Origin: Lantana camara
Lineage: Eukaryota; Streptophyta; Magnoliopsida; Lamiales; Verbenaceae
Assembly (NCBI GenBank): GCA_037501455.1
Contig: CM074856.1
Coordinates: forward strand, 53,721,001-53,785,000
Direction of reading: 5' to 3'
DNA: 64,000 bases
The stretch's first letter is position 1. Every line of letters starts with the position of its first letter. This document shows positions 10,565 to 22,600 of the stretch, piece by piece. Position numbers and translations under genes: made by a program. The notes under the pieces are model-generated. The model did not search any database. It saw only the letters and a list, made by a program, of their open reading frames with translations, and was not told where the DNA came from.

Positions 10565-10815
10565 CTTAGTTTGCAAAATTAGGGCTGAAATGGGGCTGAA
10601 TTTGTTAAAAAGGGATGAATTGGTTTAACCTTTGACCAAACTAACAGTCACGTGAGAGGCACGTGCTTTTTGTCGTTTATTATGGACGAAAAGTGGTCAA
10701 TGGGACCAAAATTAAGACAAATGGCACTTTATGGGACCAAAAGTGAGACTTTGGCAACTCTTGGGACCAAAATTAAAAGTGGCTCACTTTACGGGATGAT
10801 TTTGATAATTTTCTC
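10565..10815 (-). repeat. MULE right terminal inverted repeat
   Basis: Reverse complement of the left TIR (6083-6333), same length of 251 bp. It probably carries the promoter for the minus-strand GRF ORF, whose ATG is 26 bp inside it. Confidence 0.9.
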
Positions 10816-10824
10816 TTTATTTAT
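10816..10824 (+). repeat. 9-bp target site duplication, right (TTTATTTAT)
   Basis: Identical to 6074-6082, directly abutting the right TIR. Confidence 0.9.
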
Positions 10825-10835
10825 TCTCCGGATAG

Positions 10836-10890
10836 GATTTCGAAAGATAGACGAGGCTCTCCTTGAGGAAAGTGTTGCAAGTTCTCTGAC
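10836..10890 (+). pseudogene. Captured PP2C fragment, next exon after the MULE
   Basis: After an acceptor (GGATAG|G) the frame reads FRKIDEALLEESVA, the helix that follows LDVKxAKKA in plant PP2C proteins. Exon two at 5902-5938 ends with one base of a codon and this exon starts with the other two, so the phase agrees. The 3' limit is unclear; the similarity fades after about 10890. Confidence 0.65.
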
Positions 10891-11022
10891 AGTTCTCTTC
10901 CTGTATTATCTTTTTCCTTTGATTATTTTATAAATAAGACTCCAAGTAAGAAGGCTAGTCTCCTAAACCCTAAGTATTATCATCCGTTTTAAACTCATAT
11001 TGGAGAGAGTGGAGATTCACTA

Positions 11023-11124
11023 ATGTTTTATAAGTTATATCAAGTTATTAGTGACCTCCAGAGTCATAAATTGGATGCTATGCGTGAAGAATTTGGCTTT
11101 AATGTGAAAGTGGAAATCCACTGA
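11023..11124 (+). pseudogene. Unrecognised coding-like fragment
   Basis: A 33-codon open stretch reads ISDLQSHKLDAMREEFGFNV and looks like part of a conserved soluble protein rather than random sequence. It ends at TGA (11122-11124). I cannot name the parent gene. It lies between the PP2C fragment and a 3'-UTR-like AT-rich region, in the same orientation as the other fragments, so it may be a fourth captured piece or a terminal exon. Confidence 0.4.
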
Positions 11125-11885
11125 TTATGTATGATATTGGAATAATAGTTAGTCTAGTTAAAACCTTTCATGATATGTTTAGGTCTCTTCTTTCTACCTT
11201 CGTTTCAAGCAATATACAATACAATGCATGCAGATGCTGAAAAATTTATATTCACGGTTATTCTAAATTTTTGTAATTAACATAGTAGGTCTTTTCCCAA
11301 ATTTGGTCTCTAGGTATGGGGATGGTATGATGGTACTATAGTTGTATGTTTGTGGAGACATTTCAGTTTGTAATGGCACTCGTTGTCAATCCTGTATTAC
11401 TTTTAGCTTGTCCAAACTTTTAGCATTTTTATTAATCTGAAACTTTTACATGACCTTTGTATATGTGTAGAAATTTTTGCATGAGTTGTGTTTTTTTGGG
11501 CAAGAATTCAAGTCCTGTCTCTTCAATTCAAGAAGCAGAGGATTTTTAGGATCAACAATTAAATAAAAATTCTCAGAGGATCAACAATTAAGATGAAGAA
11601 GACAACCAAGTGTAATCATATGTTTGTTGTAGGACAGCTTTTGGATTTGTATGTGGATTATTTTATTATTTCCATGAATAATCTTTATTTTTGTAAGAAT
11701 TACAACTTTTGCCTTTGACGTTTGGTGTAATCGGCATGTTTATTTAATAAATTTATATTTTCAGATGTGATATATAATTAGTTTTGCATTATAAATATAT
11801 AATTTTCACAATAGGTACAATAATTATCTCAAATATTTATAGAATTTCAATTTAAAAATAAAATTTCATAAAATGAAAGGCCAGA
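11125..11885 (+). other. Non-coding, 3'-UTR-like AT-rich sequence
   Basis: No ORF of note. T-rich sequence with AATAAA-like words, including a short direct repeat of GGATCAACAATTAA near 11548 and 11578. It could be the 3' UTR captured with the preceding fragment. Confidence 0.35.
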
Positions 11886-12147
11886 TTCCGAGGGAAAAAT
11901 CCCTCGAAATTACCTCGGAAGTTAAAATTTTATAAAAGTAAAAAACAAAATTCCGAGAAAAAAATCCCTCGAAATTCCCTCGGAAAGTAGTTTTGATGAA
12001 ATTCCGAGGGAATGATATTACCGATGGAATTCCCTCGGAACCAATTCCAAGGAGGGTTTTTCCGAGGGAATGATTTCCCTCGGAATTCCCTCGGAAAACG
12101 ACATTTTCCGAGGGAATCCCTCGCAATTCACCTGTTTTCTTGTAGTG
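11886..12147 (+). mobile_element. CACTA-type transposon end with subterminal repeats
   Basis: The segment ends in CTGTTTTCTTGTAGTG, the reverse complement of the canonical plant CACTA terminus CACTACAAGAAAACAG. Before it lie about ten direct and inverted copies of TTCCGAGGGA / TCCCTCGGAA, typical subterminal transposase-binding repeats of this superfamily. The 3 bp after the end, TAA, would be the target duplication. The opposite terminus is not in the window, so the element's extent is unknown. It may include the upstream host-gene fragments. Confidence 0.8.
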
Positions 12148-13659
12148 TAATATTTCAAAGAATCCGAATCAACTTGTAGTTTTATAATTTGCCAATCATT
12201 GCTGAAAATTGAATTGGTGAATTTGTTTTATCCTACTCTTTGTTTCGCCCATGGAGTTTTGGCATTTGGAAAAGAAAATAGTGTTTTGAAAAAGAAAACA
12301 GTCTGGTGCGTAGTGGGAGAAGAAGATGGTTCTAGTGCTTTTTAAATTATTTTTACTAATTACCTTTTATTTTATATGCGCGTGCAACATATTTACTATA
12401 CGAAGTATGAGATGAAACATTAAATTAAAGCCGAAGATCTCAACATCAAATCCAATTCTGGAACATTCCAAAAGTTGACTGCGAAGTTATATGAGAAATT
12501 GGTTGAATTATTTAATTTTTAATATACATATTTTAGAGGTCGAACACAAAATTTTGTGATTAAACTATCTGCAAAACGCTAAAATACACCGCTAACCGAC
12601 TTCCACAGCATAACTGATAGCTTTTTACAAGCTCGTGAGAGCAAATTAGTTCTTTAAATTTATTTTAAAAATGTAACTACTAATAAAAAATATATATTAT
12701 TAAAAAATAAAATATTTTATTTAAAATATTTATTTTACAATTATCCTCTACGATTTATTATTTTTATTAAATACATTCATCTCTAAGGGTGAGTTTGCAA
12801 ACTTTACTAGATAAGTAGAAGTTAAAATATAAGTGAAAGCTGCAAAAAATTGCATTAGTAAAAACACTGACTGGTTGGAAAAAAAAAAAAAGAGTGATAA
12901 GCAAAAAAATAATAAGTGCAAACAAAAGTGGATAATCTCTTTTAACTTTTATGAAGTTACTAATTTACACTAAAATACTTTGAAACATTTCTAGGTATTA
13001 TAATATGATTTAAGTATTATATTAATATAAAAATTATTATAAATTATATAATTTTGTATAAGATTATTTGTAATTAATTAAATATAGTATTATTTTATAT
13101 GTACCTTTATTAATAAATTTATAAAAATTAAGAAAAGAGAAAATTTGTCTTGTAATTGCAGATTTTTTAGTTATGAGACTTTTTGAAATTACGATGAGAA
13201 GAGAATAAAAAATATATAAAAAATAAAAAAAGAAAAGATGTAACGAACATATAAACCATAGAGGTGTATTTGTATATACTAGTGAAATGAACGCGCGTTG
13301 CACGTTTATCATTTAATTTTATTTAAATAAGTTTGGCTATTATATTCATTGATAAATTAGAATATTAAAACTATCTAATTTGATTATATAAATATAATAA
13401 CAATTTTAATGAACCATCTTCATATTTTCAAGCTACACATACAAAAATATTTATATGAAATCTCTCTTTTAAATCATGTACAATAAGTAGAAATTTAAAA
13501 GTAGCAAAACATTCAAATAAATAAAAAATAAAAATATTTGAACTTATATTATTATATTAAAAAAAAGTTTAAAATGTATAATAATTTGTCCAAATAATTG
13601 TAGCTTTTAAGTATAAGTACTAGTTTATAACTTTCAAATATATTTAATAAATAAAACGG
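12148..13659. other. AT-rich intergenic sequence
   Basis: No coding region supported. AT-rich, with short A or T runs. A GTGAAATGAACGCGCGTTGCACG segment shorter than an element end, near 13280-13305, resembles sequences seen at ends of dispersed plant repeats, but no partner end is visible. Confidence 0.4.
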
Positions 13660-14590
13660 AGAATTAATGAAAGGTCCCTAGTATACCACAACACTTTTCC
13701 TAATCTTTTTATATGCTTTAAGATCCAAATATTCATAAAAGTTTTCCTAAACCTCCTATTTCGCATAAAAAGACTAAAATACCCTTAATAAAATTTGAAA
13801 AATTACCCACAATACCCTTTTTTTTTTCCTTCCCTTTTTTCTTTTTCTTTTTCCTTTTTTTTTTTTCCCTTTCTTCTTCCTCTTTTTTCTGTTGAACCCG
13901 CAGGTTCACCTGCGGCGGCGCCACCACCGTCTCCAGCCACTTTCCGGAGATGGGACTACGTGTTTTAACTCATTTCGACGTCGCGACTTCATTGGTACCA
14001 ACCACGTCTATTGAAAATGGCCGGAGAAGGCGCCAGGAGGCCCGCCGAAAACCTACAAATTTCAATAGAAAATGGGTTTTTCGTCCAGCGACATTTTCCG
14101 ACGAAAATGGCATGGATCTTGAAGTTCTCGACATGATAAACATATTGCAAGGAACGAATTCGATTTTCATCAAGCGATTTGAGAGTTATCGTCATTTCTT
14201 TTTTAGATCTAAAATTTTAAGATTTGAAATTGGGGACAAATGGCTTCGAATTTTGAAAAACTAACCGAAGATATGGAACGAGGACGAGGAATACTTCCCC
14301 GGTGAATTTTTTGGGATTTTTTGGACCACCTCCGGCGGCTGTCCGGTGGCGGCGGCGGCGGAGCTCCGGCTAATTTCTTGAGGAAGAAGATGATGGTGTG
14401 GAAGAAGTAAAAATGGAGTGGAAAAAGTAAAAAAAGGGGGGTAAAGTAGACTTTTTTAGGTAATTGGGGGGTTTAAAAAAATGTTTTGTGTATTGGGGAT
14501 TGTAAATATATAAAAATTGAATTTGGGGGGTTTTGAATAAGTAATAGGGATATTTGGTCCTTTTAAAAAAGTGGCCCATAATAAAAAGAC
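13660..14590. repeat. Probable non-autonomous DNA element with degenerate inverted ends
   Basis: The left part (about 13735-13790) and the reverse complement of the right part (about 14440-14500) share a similar order of A-, C- and T-rich words (AAACCTCC, AAAAAGACTAAAATACC versus AAACCCCCC, AAAAAGTCTACTTTACC). Between them is a GC-rich core (13890-14390) unlike its surroundings, with CGG/CCG runs and a perfect CCGCAGGT/ACCTGCGG hairpin at 13898-13915. This layout fits a non-autonomous MULE or a similar element carrying foreign sequence. Open frames here are short and run on both strands, so I call no gene. Confidence 0.4.
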
Positions 14591-15450
14591 ATGTATAAAA
14601 ATATAGATAAAAATCTAAAAAATCATATAAAATATATATATTAACTATATATATTTTATTACTTCTATTATTTGATTTTCTTTAATATAATTTATGATTA
14701 TTTTTAATTTTTAAAAATTTGAAGAATCTTTTTGTTGTCGTCCAAAATGTAAAAGTTATATTCACTGTCAAAACTATAGCTTTTGCACTTAATCTTTTTC
14801 TATAATTCCGATTTCGATTCCGTCATTTAAAATGGGAATATTATTATTTTTCTTTTTAATTTTTCTTTTCTTTTTTATTCCATAATCTTTAGAAATTATA
14901 ATTTGGTATATCATTATTACTGTTGGGTTCCTCCCTAGTCACTCTTTTCTCTCATTTTCTCTCATATTCTCGTTGATGCCTTTTGATTCTTCTTCTTTTA
15001 TTTATAGATATCAAACTCCTCTTAGTCTCAGTTATTCATTCTCTTCTTAACCTAGATTCGTTCTTATTTTCAAGTTTAGTTATGAATTGTTGGATATTTC
15101 GTAGAATCCCATATGTTCTAACCTCTCTTGATTTTACTCTTACCGGTTCGCTTCATGCCACTACTTCAGTTTGCCGCCCGATGGAGAACTGACCAGCATT
15201 CTCCTTAGGTGAGTTGACCTTATGTTTGGTCTGTTCTTGGGTATGTCCCCAACAATCACCAATTTTAATATAATTATCTTGGACTAAATATCCATTTCTC
15301 AAAACATTGGGTTTAATATATCATCATTTTCAATATTACCCTTTTTCTCAAATCTCCATCGAGTTATTTTTCTCTCTATTTAATTTATACCTCAAATTGT
15401 ACTTTTTCAATTATATCCGCATACAATTTTCAATTGCAATGAGAAAGAAA
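14591..15450. other. AT-rich intergenic sequence
   Basis: Nothing beyond AT-rich and pyrimidine-rich stretches is seen. The bases before the next element, AGAAA at 15446-15450, are its probable target duplication. Confidence 0.4.
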
Positions 15451-18275
15451 TGTAACGCCCCAATTTTCTGGAAGTTCAGGTAAGCACGCCACGTGCGGGT
15501 CTTCGGGAGTTTTTATTTTAATTATTTTATTCGTTTATTCATTTATTTCATAACATTATATGCATTAAATCTTCATGCATATATGCCTAAATTACCGTCA
15601 ACGTGAAATTTACGTGAATTAATTTTTAAAGTAATTAAATGCTCATATGTGTCCCTACTTGATCACTTCTTGAATATGTGGACTTAATTGCATTAGCATA
15701 AATGGGGTTATATGCTCATATTCCATGAGATGAAACTTGTTTGCATTAATTCAAATATTAGAGGGACTTATGTGCAAAATGAGATGATTCATGCATCATA
15801 GTGGAAGACTTTGGTCTCTCATTCATCTCTCACAATTTCATTCATCCATTTTCATTTAAAATTTCACACACTTGCACACATTCATCTCGGTTCAAAACAC
15901 CAAGGAAGGAAGGGAAGATTTCTTCTCACATTTCAAGCTAGAATTCAAGGAAGAATTGCATAAGTGGGAGCATCATCATCATCTCTTCATTGCATCCCAT
16001 CTTTTTCCATTTCAAGGTAGAATGAGAACTTGATTGATTTCATGAATCCATGATTGAGTAGGGTTTGGAGATTATGTTATGATTTCTTGTTTATTTGAGG
16101 AGTAGAAGCATGCCCAGGGTCAATATGGTGGAGAGCTTGCCTGAATTCTTAATGAATATGAAACTTGGAGGCTATGGAAATATATGGGTTTGTTAGATGA
16201 ATTCTTGATGATCTACGCATGTTTTCATGGATTATATGATGCCTAATTGGTATATATGAGTTATATGCATGATATATGATGGTTTGGAGTGATTTAATTG
16301 CCTTGGTTTGGTGTTGGTATGGATTGGGAACCATTTTTCCGCCCCTACCCTATTTTCCCGATGCCTTTGCTGCTGTAGAGGAATCCACGGGCATGGATTT
16401 TGATCTGCGGCCGTGGATTTATGTCTAGAACTTGAGATTTTTCAGCAGGAGAATCCACGGGCATGGATTTTTGTACATGGAGAAATCCACGGCCGTGGAT
16501 CCTCTCTTGTTTTCTTCCTGATATTGTTTTGTGCTGTTTAGCCCTCAAATAAACTCTGATTGACCTAATTTTTAAACCTACGGAAACCTTTTGAAGTTTA
16601 GAACAACCTCCAATTGGAATGACCTTAATATCCTTTTCCATTTGTGAGATATAATCAATTCTTTTTGGTGTCGCCACTTTACTGACATACTGCATTCACC
16701 CAACTTCAAGCTAATGCCATTTTCACCTCGCTTTGAACTAGAAAACAAGCTATATATCCTTGGAAAGACCTTTGTGTGTAGTTTCATTTTCAACAAACAA
16801 AACTCAATTTCAACTTCTAAAACTCAAGATATTTCCATTTTCCTACAACTTGTGCGTTTCCAAAACTGTCAACTTTTCCTAACTTTTGCTAAACTTCACC
16901 AAAACCATTTTTATTGTGTTCCTTTCACCCTTTGACTCCCTTATGTGATTTATATGGATTATATGCTTACTTAATTGATGATTATGCTTTTAGGTGATAC
17001 CTCCATTTATTAAATGTACTTGATCGAATTACTTGATTATGTGGCTTTATGCATGATTGACATGGCATGACTTTGCCATTCGTCTTAAACGGTTCATACA
17101 AGTTGAGTTTCACGTACACTTGTCCTTGTTATACAGATCATGTTCCCGGTGACGAGGAGCATGCTCCATAGGGTGTTTCCTTACTTCTTTGGTTGGTATA
17201 GTAAGGTGAGGTTTAATTTCTAGATATATAGAACCCTAACAACCCTATGTGATGTTTTCTACCAAAATGTATCTATATATCTATAGTTTTCCAAAACGTC
17301 TATTGATTTTCAACTGAACTGAACTGATTGATTGTTTTGGCAAGTATTGTACTGCACTGTGGGCTCGAGGGTAGTGTATTGAGCCAACCGGGAAAGCTTG
17401 GGCTGACGGTTAACTCTTGCGTCTATCCTCACAACTTTTAAGAAGACCCCTGAACCCACTAGGAGATTAGTGGAGGAAGGAGTTCCAGGTGTAGGGAATC
17501 ATGAACCCTATGCTCACACTGACTAGATGGTGGGGATTTGCAATCTCAGTATCACCCGGAGGAAAAAGGGTTATTGAAATTGCTCGTATTTGTGCACTGT
17601 AATTGACTGCTTGATCACTCAACCAATTAATAACTGAATTATTGTACACTGTCGAAAAAAGGTTGGAGAATTGCCCTCATTCGCCAGGCCACTGATTGAC
17701 TGAAACTGATTGTATTGTTAAATTGATTAGTTGTAATCTCGAGCGAGTTCTACTATATTCTTGAACTTATGTTGCTTTCTTTTATAAAATCTTACCCAAG
17801 GTTATAGCTTGCATGGTAATTGCACTTATATTTATTAAACCCCTCACTCAGTCTTTCATAGACTGGCACCTCACATTTTTAGGTTTGCAGGGTGCGTGCT
17901 AGGCGGGATTTGAGTCTAGTCCGGTCTTTCAGTTTGGGTCTAGCACGTTTATTGTACATTATTGATGCATAATTATGTGTTGCTTATGAATATGTTAATA
18001 TTTATGGATTGTCTTTCCTCTGGTATTTTGGGGATTGTATATACTGATGATGATGATGAACTTGAATGATGTTAATAATAGTGTATGTATATTATGCTTC
18101 CGTTTAATTGTTATGCCTGTTGGTATCTAATTGAGGGTTAGTCTCGCCTAGCTAGAGTTTTTTTTTTTATTGTCTCACGTTCGTAGTAGGCTTGATTCAT
18201 GTATGGGTGCTTGTTCGATATGTGGATTGAACTATAGTGCGGGGGATGTGGCTTCCTAGCGTTCCGGGTGCTACA
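15451..18275 (+). repeat. Element A 5' LTR
   Basis: Begins TGTAACGCCCC and ends GGGTGCTACA. It matches 22998-25799 along its whole length with scattered substitutions and small indels, so insertion is not recent. It carries an array of 16-bp near-palindromes at 16383-16500. Open frames inside it are short and not shared as coding sequence. Confidence 0.93.
16383..16500 (+). repeat. Array of four 16-bp near-palindromes in element A 5' LTR
   Basis: Words lie at 16383-16398, 16403-16418, 16453-16468 and 16485-16500. The form is ATCCA + CGGGCA or CGGCCG + TGGAT. The last, ATCCACGGCCGTGGAT, is a perfect palindrome. The array begins 932 bp from the LTR start. Positions and cores match arrays in elements B and C, with different arms. 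Confidence 0.9.
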
Positions 18276-18283
18276 TCCCAAGG

Positions 18284-18296
18284 TGGTATCAGAGCC
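18284..18296 (+). promoter_or_regulatory. Element A primer binding site (tRNA-iMet)
   Basis: TGGTATCAGAGCC, complementary to the 3' end of plant initiator tRNA-Met, eight bases after the 5' LTR. Confidence 0.9.
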
Positions 18297-18517
18297 CGGT
18301 TGGAAAACCGCGGTTATAGTGTTGTTTCTTGTGAGTCTAAGTCGTACGACATAGGATTAATTGATTATATGAGAGTCTTGCATCTTATTTGAACCTACTT
18401 GAACTTCTTTAAATTACTTGAACTACTTGAATTATATGAATTAATTGTGTTATGAGTTTTATTGCACACATTTGCACTTATTAATCAAACATGCATGTAA
18501 AGTGTTTGAATTTCAGG

Positions 18518-19560
18518 ATGCCTCGTGGTCGCCCTCGTAGAGAGCATTCTCCAGATCATAGGCGCCATCGTCATGATAATTCTTCTCCACCTCCACCTCC
18601 TCAAGCTCAACCTCAGGACTTTTTGAATTCTATGGTTCAACTTATTGATCAAAGGTTGAGAGATTATGTGCTTCCAGCACCACCAGCTCCTCCACCACAA
18701 CCGGCACAGATTTCAGCTATATTCAGGGACTTTCAAAATCAACATCCTCCAAGGTTCTTCAAGGGAAATGATATTCAGGCCGAGCAATGGCTTAAAGAAG
18801 TTGAGAGAGTTTGGGAACTTATTCCATGTGAGTCTAGAGAGAAGGTCCGGTGCACTCTTACTTTGATCCAAGAAGAAGCATATTCTTGGTGGGAAAGCAC
18901 CAAAATTGTTCTAGATGCTGCCGGAGAGGAAGTCACATGGGAGGTCTTTGTAAGGGAGTTCAAGAATAAGTTCATTCCTCCATCTTCTCGCACTCGAAGA
19001 CTTAAGGAATTCACTGAACTCAAATAAGGGGGAAGATCTGTTGCTAAGTATATTACGGAGTTTAAGAGGTTGTCCCGGTATGCACCCAACATTGCAAGTG
19101 ACGACTTCCACAAAGCCATGCAATTTGTGCAAGGGCTTCGTCCGGATATTCAAGCGGCAATTGAAGCAGTCAACACTAGCACGTGGAGGAAGGCTACCTC
19201 GAAAGCTCTCAAGGTTGAGGATTCAAGTAATGCCCGGAGATCTACTTATAGGTCGGGTCAAGGTTCAGGTTCCGGGTCAAGATCGGGATATAACACCGGA
19301 AAGAGGCCGATTACTTATGATACAACTCCACTACCTACCAAGGGTCCGGGAAAGAAGTTCAGACCACAAGGACCGGTTCAGAAGGTTCCTCAGCCACCTA
19401 CTTTGCCACCACCACCGGAGAAACCCAAATGTACCTTCTGCGGGCAACTTACACATCACTATGACAACTGCAGGAGGCGTTTGGGATTATGTTTGATATG
19501 TGGGAGTGCCGAGCATATGGTGGACACGTGTCCAGATTGTCGGGGCCAGCCTTCCGGAGG
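18518..19560 (+). pseudogene. Element A gag
   Basis: The ATG at 18518 starts MPRGRPRREHSPDHRR, a basic N-terminus followed by a Pro-rich stretch. The retrotransposon gag domain follows (AEQWLKEVERVWELIP, YSWWEST, FVREFKNKFIP). Two CCHC zinc knuckles close it: CTFCGQLTHHYDNC and CLICGSAEHMVDTC. TAA at 19025-19027 interrupts the gag domain in frame. Gag packages the element RNA into virus-like particles. The same N-terminus, almost residue for residue, is found in element C. Confidence 0.85.
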
Positions 19561-19619
19561 TCAAAGTCCATTGATTCGAGCGCGGGCTTATGCTTTGGAA
19601 GGAGAGGAACCAGATGCAG

Positions 19620-22600
19620 AAGTGGACCCTACCGCTGTGGTTGAAGGTACCATATGTATTCATGGCACAAACATACATACTTTATTTGATCCGGGAGCTA
19701 CCCACTCTTTCATTTCTCGTGATATTTCTATTAAATTGCCTTTGTGTGTTACTTGTTCTTTTGTATGTTACGTGGTTAGTACTCCTTTTGGTGGTAGTAT
19801 AGAAATTGACCGAGTTTTTAGAGAGGTGCCGGCGAGTATTGAGGGTCGGGTTTTCTTTATGGACTTTATTGAATTGCCAATGACTCGGTATGGTTCTATC
19901 TGGGGAATGGATTGGCTCTACAAGCACTGTGCTACCGTGGATTTTTGGGCTAAGAGAGTTTGGTTGGGTTCAGAAATTGTCACGGGTTGGAGTTCTAAAA
20001 CGGTGCCTTTATTATCTTTCTCCGAAGCTCAGAAGTTGGTCCGTGATGGGGTTACGGGATTCATAGCCTATATTCTTAATCAACCCAAGGATCAGATGAA
20101 GTTAGAAGAAATAGAAGTGGTTAAAGAGTTTCCCGAGGTTTTTCCCGAGAAATTGGATTCGTTGCCACCGGATAGAGAGATAGAGTTTGTGATTGACTTA
20201 TATCCGAATGTAGAGCCATACTCTAAGACTCCGTATCGGATGGATCCGGCAGAATTAAAAGAGTTGAAGGTTCAACTAGATGCTTTATTTGGAAGTTGGG
20301 TATATTAGGCCGAGTTCTTCACCGTGGGGTGGCCAGTTTTATTTGTGAAGAAGAAAGACGGAAATCTTAGGATGTGTATTGATTATAGGGAGTTGAATCG
20401 GATGACCATCAAGAATAAATATCCTCTTCCACACATCAAGGAGTTGTTTGACATACTCCAAGGTTCTAAAGGGTATTCAAAATTGGATTTGAGACAGGGG
20501 TATTATCAACTACGGATCCGAGCGGAGGATATTCCGAAAACGGGCTTCAATACTCGTTATGGGCATTATGAGTTCATGGTTATGCCTTTTGGATTAACGA
20601 ACGCCCCAGCCGTTTTTTTGGATATGATGCATAGAATCTTCCGACCTTTTCTTGACAAGTTTGTTCTAATATTTATTGATGATATTTTGGTTTTCTCTAA
20701 ATCTGCCGAGGAACACGCGAAACATCTTTAATTTGTTCTGAAAACGTTGAAGGAGCACCAATTATTTGCAAAGTTTAGCAAGTGTGAGTTTTGGATCGAC
20801 CGAGTTTCCTTCTTGGGACATATCATTTCGGGGGAACGGATTAAAGGTTGATCCTTCGAAGATTGAGGCCGTTTTGAAATGGGAGAAACCAAAGAACGCC
20901 TCCGAGGTTAACAACTTTTTGGGATTGGCAGGATATTTTAGAAGGTTCGTGCAAGACTTTTCTAAGATCGCGACTCCATTAACCCGGTTAACAAAGAAAG
21001 ATGTAAAGTTTATATGGGACGAGGATTGTGAGAGGAGTTTCACCTTCTTAAAGGAAAAGTTAGTTTCAGCTCCAGTTTTAACTCTACCGGAAGGCTCTGA
21101 AGGGTATGCAGTTTATACAGACGCTTCAAAGGAAGGATTAGGGTGTGTCATGACTCAGAATGGAAAGGTAATCGCGTATGCTTCTCGAAAGTTGAAGGAT
21201 TATGAAAAGAACTACCCTACACATGATCTTGAACTCGCCGCCGTGGTATTTGCACTTGGGAAAAGACATTACTTGTACGGGGTGACTTTTGAAATTTTCA
21301 CTGGCCATAAGAGCCTCCACTACTTGTTTACTCAAAAAGATTTGAATATGAGACAACGGAGATGGATGGAACGGTTAGAAGATTATGATTGTGTTATTAA
21401 GTACCATCCCGGGAAAGCCAAAGTGGTCGCCGATGCATTGAGTAGGAACGTTGGTGTGTCAAATTTGGAAGTTGGTGAGAGTAGTGGAATTGAGCCGATT
21501 TTGGTGAAAGCTCGGGTTTCTAATATCTCCATTCAATCAGAATTAAAGCATAGAATGTTTGAGGCTCAGAATAGAGATCTGGAAGTGTAGAGATTGGTTG
21601 CTAAGGCAAAAGAGAATCCGAAAAGTCCATTCGGGTTTGACAAAACCGGTCTTTTTCGTTTCAAGAACTGAATGGTAGTACCCGAAGAATTGAAAAGGGT
21701 ATTGCTTGAGGAAGCTCACAAGTCGGCGTATTCGGTCCATTCCGGAGGGAATAAAATGTACAAGGATCTAAAGCAATATTATTGGTGGTACGGGTTGAAG
21801 AAGGATGTGGCCGAGTTTGTGAAACATTACTTAACGTGTCAGAAGGTAAAAGCCGAGCATCAAAAGCCGGGAGGACTTCTACAACTGCTACCTATTCCAG
21901 AGTGGAAGTGGGAACAAGTGACAATGGATTTTTTGTTCGGGTTACCGAAGGTGAAAGGTGGGTTCAATGGTATTTGGGTGATTGTGGATCGGTTGACAAA
22001 GTCGGCAAATTTTCTACCGGTTAGAATGTCTTACAAGATCCGTAAATTGGTTGAAATTTATAATACAGAGATTGTTCGACTCCATGGAATTTCGGTTAGT
22101 ATTGTTTCAGATAGAGATCCTCGGTTTACTTCAAAGTTGTGGCAAGAATTACAAGGGATTCTTGGTACGAGGTTTCAATTCACCACGACATTTCATCCTC
22201 AAACCGACGGTCAGTCTGAGAGGGTCATACGGTATTTAGAAGACTTGCTCCGAGCTTATGCCTTGGATTTTCAAACTTCATGGCATGAGCAACTCCCGTT
22301 GATCGAGTTTGTGTATAATAATAGTTATCAAGCTTCAATTGGTATGGCTCCTTATGAACTACTCTATGGTCGGAAGTGTTGGTCTCCGTTGTTTTTCGAT
22401 TTAGAAGAGTGGAAATGGACAAAACAGGAAGGGGTTAAGAAGGGTGAGAAGTTACAGAAACCTTCTAAGGTTGTAAGAGCTATGATTGAGAAAGTCCAAC
22501 AGATACAACAACGGATGAAAGCTACACAGGATAGGCCGAAAAGTTATACCGATCTTCGTAGGAGAGATCTAAAGTTTGATGTGGGGGACCGGGTTTTCTT

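Larger units (their letters stand above)
6083..10815 (+). mobile_element. Mutator-like element (MULE), complete, 4.7 kb
   Basis: The element has 251-bp terminal inverted repeats (6083-6333 and 10565-10815) beginning GAGAAAATTATC. It is flanked by an identical 9-bp duplication. Inside, a MuDR-type transposase lies on + and a GRF zinc-finger ORF on -, converging from the two TIRs. The transposase is broken, so the copy is no longer autonomous, but the ends look intact and could still be mobilised in trans. It inserted into an intron of a captured PP2C fragment, so it is younger than that capture. Confidence 0.92.

Noticed and set aside
13270..13310. Possible Helitron or other element end (ACTAGT and GCGCGTTGCACG)
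   Set aside because: No partner terminus, hairpin or TC start could be identified.
13898..13911. A 14-base match to the complement of the 3' end of 18S rRNA (CCGCAGGTTCACCT)
   Set aside because: Flanking bases do not continue the rRNA match, and the stretch is explained by a short palindrome.
13950..14264. A 104-codon frame on + overlapped by two frames on -
   Set aside because: Low complexity, no domain, three competing frames; kept only as part of a probable non-autonomous element.
16383..16500. Regularly repeated short palindromes resembling a CRISPR-like or IHF-site array
   Set aside because: Spacing is irregular, the spacers are shared between both LTRs, and the context is a plant retrotransposon.
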